NCBI GenBank assembly: GCA_035477015.1
Contig: DATILB010000401.1
Location: 1 to 7,266 of the forward strand
Origin: SSC3 sp035477015
GTDB taxonomy: Bacteria; Actinomycetota; Actinomycetes; Propionibacteriales; Nocardioidaceae
Length of the DNA: 7,266 nt
Reading direction: 5' to 3'
Part shown: positions 5,975-7,266 of the stretch, in pieces
Layout: each line of letters starts with the position of its first letter
How positions within the stretch are numbered: the first letter of the stretch is position 1
Made by a program: the position numbers and the translations under genes
Notes under the pieces: model-generated
What the model saw: only the letters and a program-made list of their open reading frames with translations
Databases searched by the model: none
Told to the model about the DNA's origin: nothing

Positions 5975-7266
5975 CCGCGCCTCCTCCGTGGCTCGGTCGC
6001 GGGCAGGAGCGGCGGCAGGATCTCGCCGTCCACGGCGAAGACCGGCAGGCCCTTCGGCGGCACCGTGCCTGGGATCGCGGCCTCACGAGGGACCACCTGG
6101 TCGCCCTGGATGCCGTAGAGGGCCTCGTAGATCTTGCGGATGTACGGGCCCGAGGTGCCGGAGCCCGTGCCGCCCTGGGACACCATCATCACGACGGCGT
6201 AGTTCTCGGTGTACGACGCGACCCACGAGGTGCTCTGCTTGCCGTAGACCTCGGCCGAACCCGTCTTCGCTCGCAGGACCACCTCGTCGAGCGGGAAGTC
6301 GATCAGCCGCCAGGCCATGGTGCCCTGGCGTGCGACCCCCTGCAGGGCCTGGTCGATGAACGCCAGGTCGCTCTTCGACACGTCGACGCGAGCCTGCACC
6401 TTGGGCTTGATGCGCTTCACGACGTTGCCCTCGGGGTCGACGATCGCCTTGCCGACACGTGGCTTGTAAAGCGTGCCGCCGTTGGCGATCGCGGCGTACG
6501 CGCGAGCCAGCTGGAGCGGCGTGATGATCGTGTCGCCCTGGCCGATGGCGAAGTTGACCGCGTCGCCGGCCCGGTAGGCGTACCCCTCGATGCAGAACTC
6601 GCGCGAGAAGCGATGGATGAAGTCGTCGCCGGGCTTCTTGGCGAGCTTGCAGTAGTAGTCGCGGTTCGACTCGTAGTAGGCGTGCTTCCACTTGCGGTCG
6701 GCGATGCGACCGCTCGCCTCACCCGGGAGGTCGATGCCGGTCTCCCTGCCGAACCCGAAGTCCTTGGCTTGCGAGACGAGCGGGTCCTTCGCCGTCACGT
6801 CGGCGACGTCGGTCCCGAACTTCTGCCAGAAGTGGTAGCCGATCCGGTAGAAGAACGTGTTGCACGAGACTTCCAGCGCGCGCTGGAAGCCGATGAGGCC
6901 GTAGGACCCCGACTCGAAGTTCTTGAAGACCCGGCCGCCGACCTGGAGACCGGAGGAGCACGTCAGTCTGGTGTTTTGGGTGAAGCCGTTGTTGAGGGCT
7001 CCCGCGGTCATGAACGGCTTCCACGTCGAGCCTGGCGCGAACTGACCTTGCGTCGCGCGCGAGAGCAGCGGCGTCCCCGCGGCGGTCGAGTAGAGCCGGT
7101 CCAGCTGCTTCTTGGTGATGCCGCCCACCCAGACCCCAGGGTCGTACGTCGGCTGGCTGGCCATCGCGACGACCCGACCGGTGTTGACGTCGAGCACGAC
7201 GGCCGCACCCGAGTCGGCGACGTAGTTTCGGCCCGTGACCGAGTCGTGGGTGGTGCGGGCGACGCG
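5971..7266 (-). CDS. mrdA: Penicillin-binding protein 2 (class B, elongation transpeptidase), 5' end missing
   Basis: This is the D,D-transpeptidase that cross-links new peptidoglycan on the outer face of the membrane during cell elongation, working with RodA. The frame is open through the right edge, giving 431 visible residues and a TGA stop at 5971-5973. All three active-site motifs of a penicillin-binding transpeptidase are present, numbered from the first visible residue: SxxK as S80-T-W-K83 after a Gly-Pro-rich lead, SxN as S134-C-N136, and KTGS at 334-337. The early stretch GAAVVLDVNTGRVVAMAS is the usual start of the transpeptidase domain. The membrane anchor and PBP dimerisation domain therefore lie outside the window. 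The protein ends in an arginine-rich tail (EPRRRRG) whose codons double as the rodA ribosome binding site. Identity as the mre-locus PBP2, rather than PbpA of the pknB locus, is inferred from gene order (mrdA before rodA). Confidence 0.95.
   Translation of the reverse strand, partial: RVARTTHDSVTGRNYVADSGAAVVLDVNTGRVVAMASQPTYDPGVWVGGITKKQLDRLYSTAAGTPLLSRATQGQFAPGSTWKPFMTAGALNNGFTQNTRLTCSSGLQVGGRVFKNFESGSYGLIGFQRALEVSCNTFFYRIGYHFWQKFGTDVADVTAKDPLVSQAKDFGFGRETGIDLPGEASGRIADRKWKHAYYESNRDYYCKLAKKPGDDFIHRFSREFCIEGYAYRAGDAVNFAIGQGDTIITPLQLARAYAAIANGGTLYKPRVGKAIVDPEGNVVKRIKPKVQARVDVSKSDLAFIDQALQGVARQGTMAWRLIDFPLDEVVLRAKTGSAEVYGKQSTSWVASYTENYAVVMMVSQGGTGSGTSGPYIRKIYEALYGIQGDQVVPREAAIPGTVPPKGLPVFAVDGEILPPLLPATEPRRRRG
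5980..5987 (-). promoter_or_regulatory. Shine-Dalgarno of rodA inside the mrdA 3' end
   Basis: On the minus strand this reads GGAGGAGG, five bases before the rodA ATG at 5974. It lies wholly within mrdA codons and encodes part of the C-terminal arginine run. Together with the ATGA stop/start overlap it fixes the rodA start and suggests translational coupling. Confidence 0.8.

Noticed and set aside
4695..6086. Minus-strand open frame of 463 codons overlapping rodA in another frame
   Set aside because: It is arginine/glycine/proline rich with no motifs, while the rodA frame matches SEDS signatures throughout. It is an out-of-frame shadow.

Overview
The window is very GC-rich and tightly packed. 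Every gene I can support lies on the minus strand, so transcription runs from position 7266 toward position 1. Gene content points to a high-GC actinobacterium, probably near Nocardioides in the Propionibacteriales. That placement rests on the mrdA-rodA order, a mycothiol-type DinB/MDMPI-fold protein and a TIGR03960-type radical SAM protein. It is an inference from content, not a database match.

In transcription order the layout is as follows. (1) The C-terminal 431 residues of the class B penicillin-binding protein 2 (mrdA) run in from the right edge. (2) rodA, the SEDS glycosyltransferase, overlaps the mrdA stop by four bases. (3) and (4) are two adjacent, clearly different kinases of the aminoglycoside phosphotransferase/choline kinase (APH) fold. 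(5) A protein of about 189 aa has the DinB/MDMPI (TIGR03086-like) fold. (6) A 51-aa acidic ORF of unknown function follows. (7) A B12-binding-like/radical SAM protein (TIGR03960 type) runs off the left edge.

PBP2 and RodA form the elongation (cell-shape) peptidoglycan synthase: RodA polymerises lipid II and PBP2 cross-links the product. In actinobacteria the order mrdA then rodA is typical of the mreBCD locus, whereas the pknAB locus carries rodA then pbpA. I therefore expect mreD, mreC and mreB just beyond position 7266. Beyond position 1 I expect the TIGR03936/DUF2344 partner, RNase E/G and rplU-rpmA-obg. Genes 3 to 6 would then be a more variable insert between two conserved blocks.

No gap between genes exceeds about 65 bases, and all genes could belong to one transcription unit. 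I saw no tRNA, rRNA, CRISPR array, insertion sequence, attachment site or convincing intrinsic terminator. Several gaps hold short inverted repeats that touch Shine-Dalgarno sequences, and one start has a spacing that would suit leaderless transcription. These are weak signals. I did not find a clearly new biological system; the best leads are the APH pair, the 51-aa ORF and the uncharacterised radical SAM protein.
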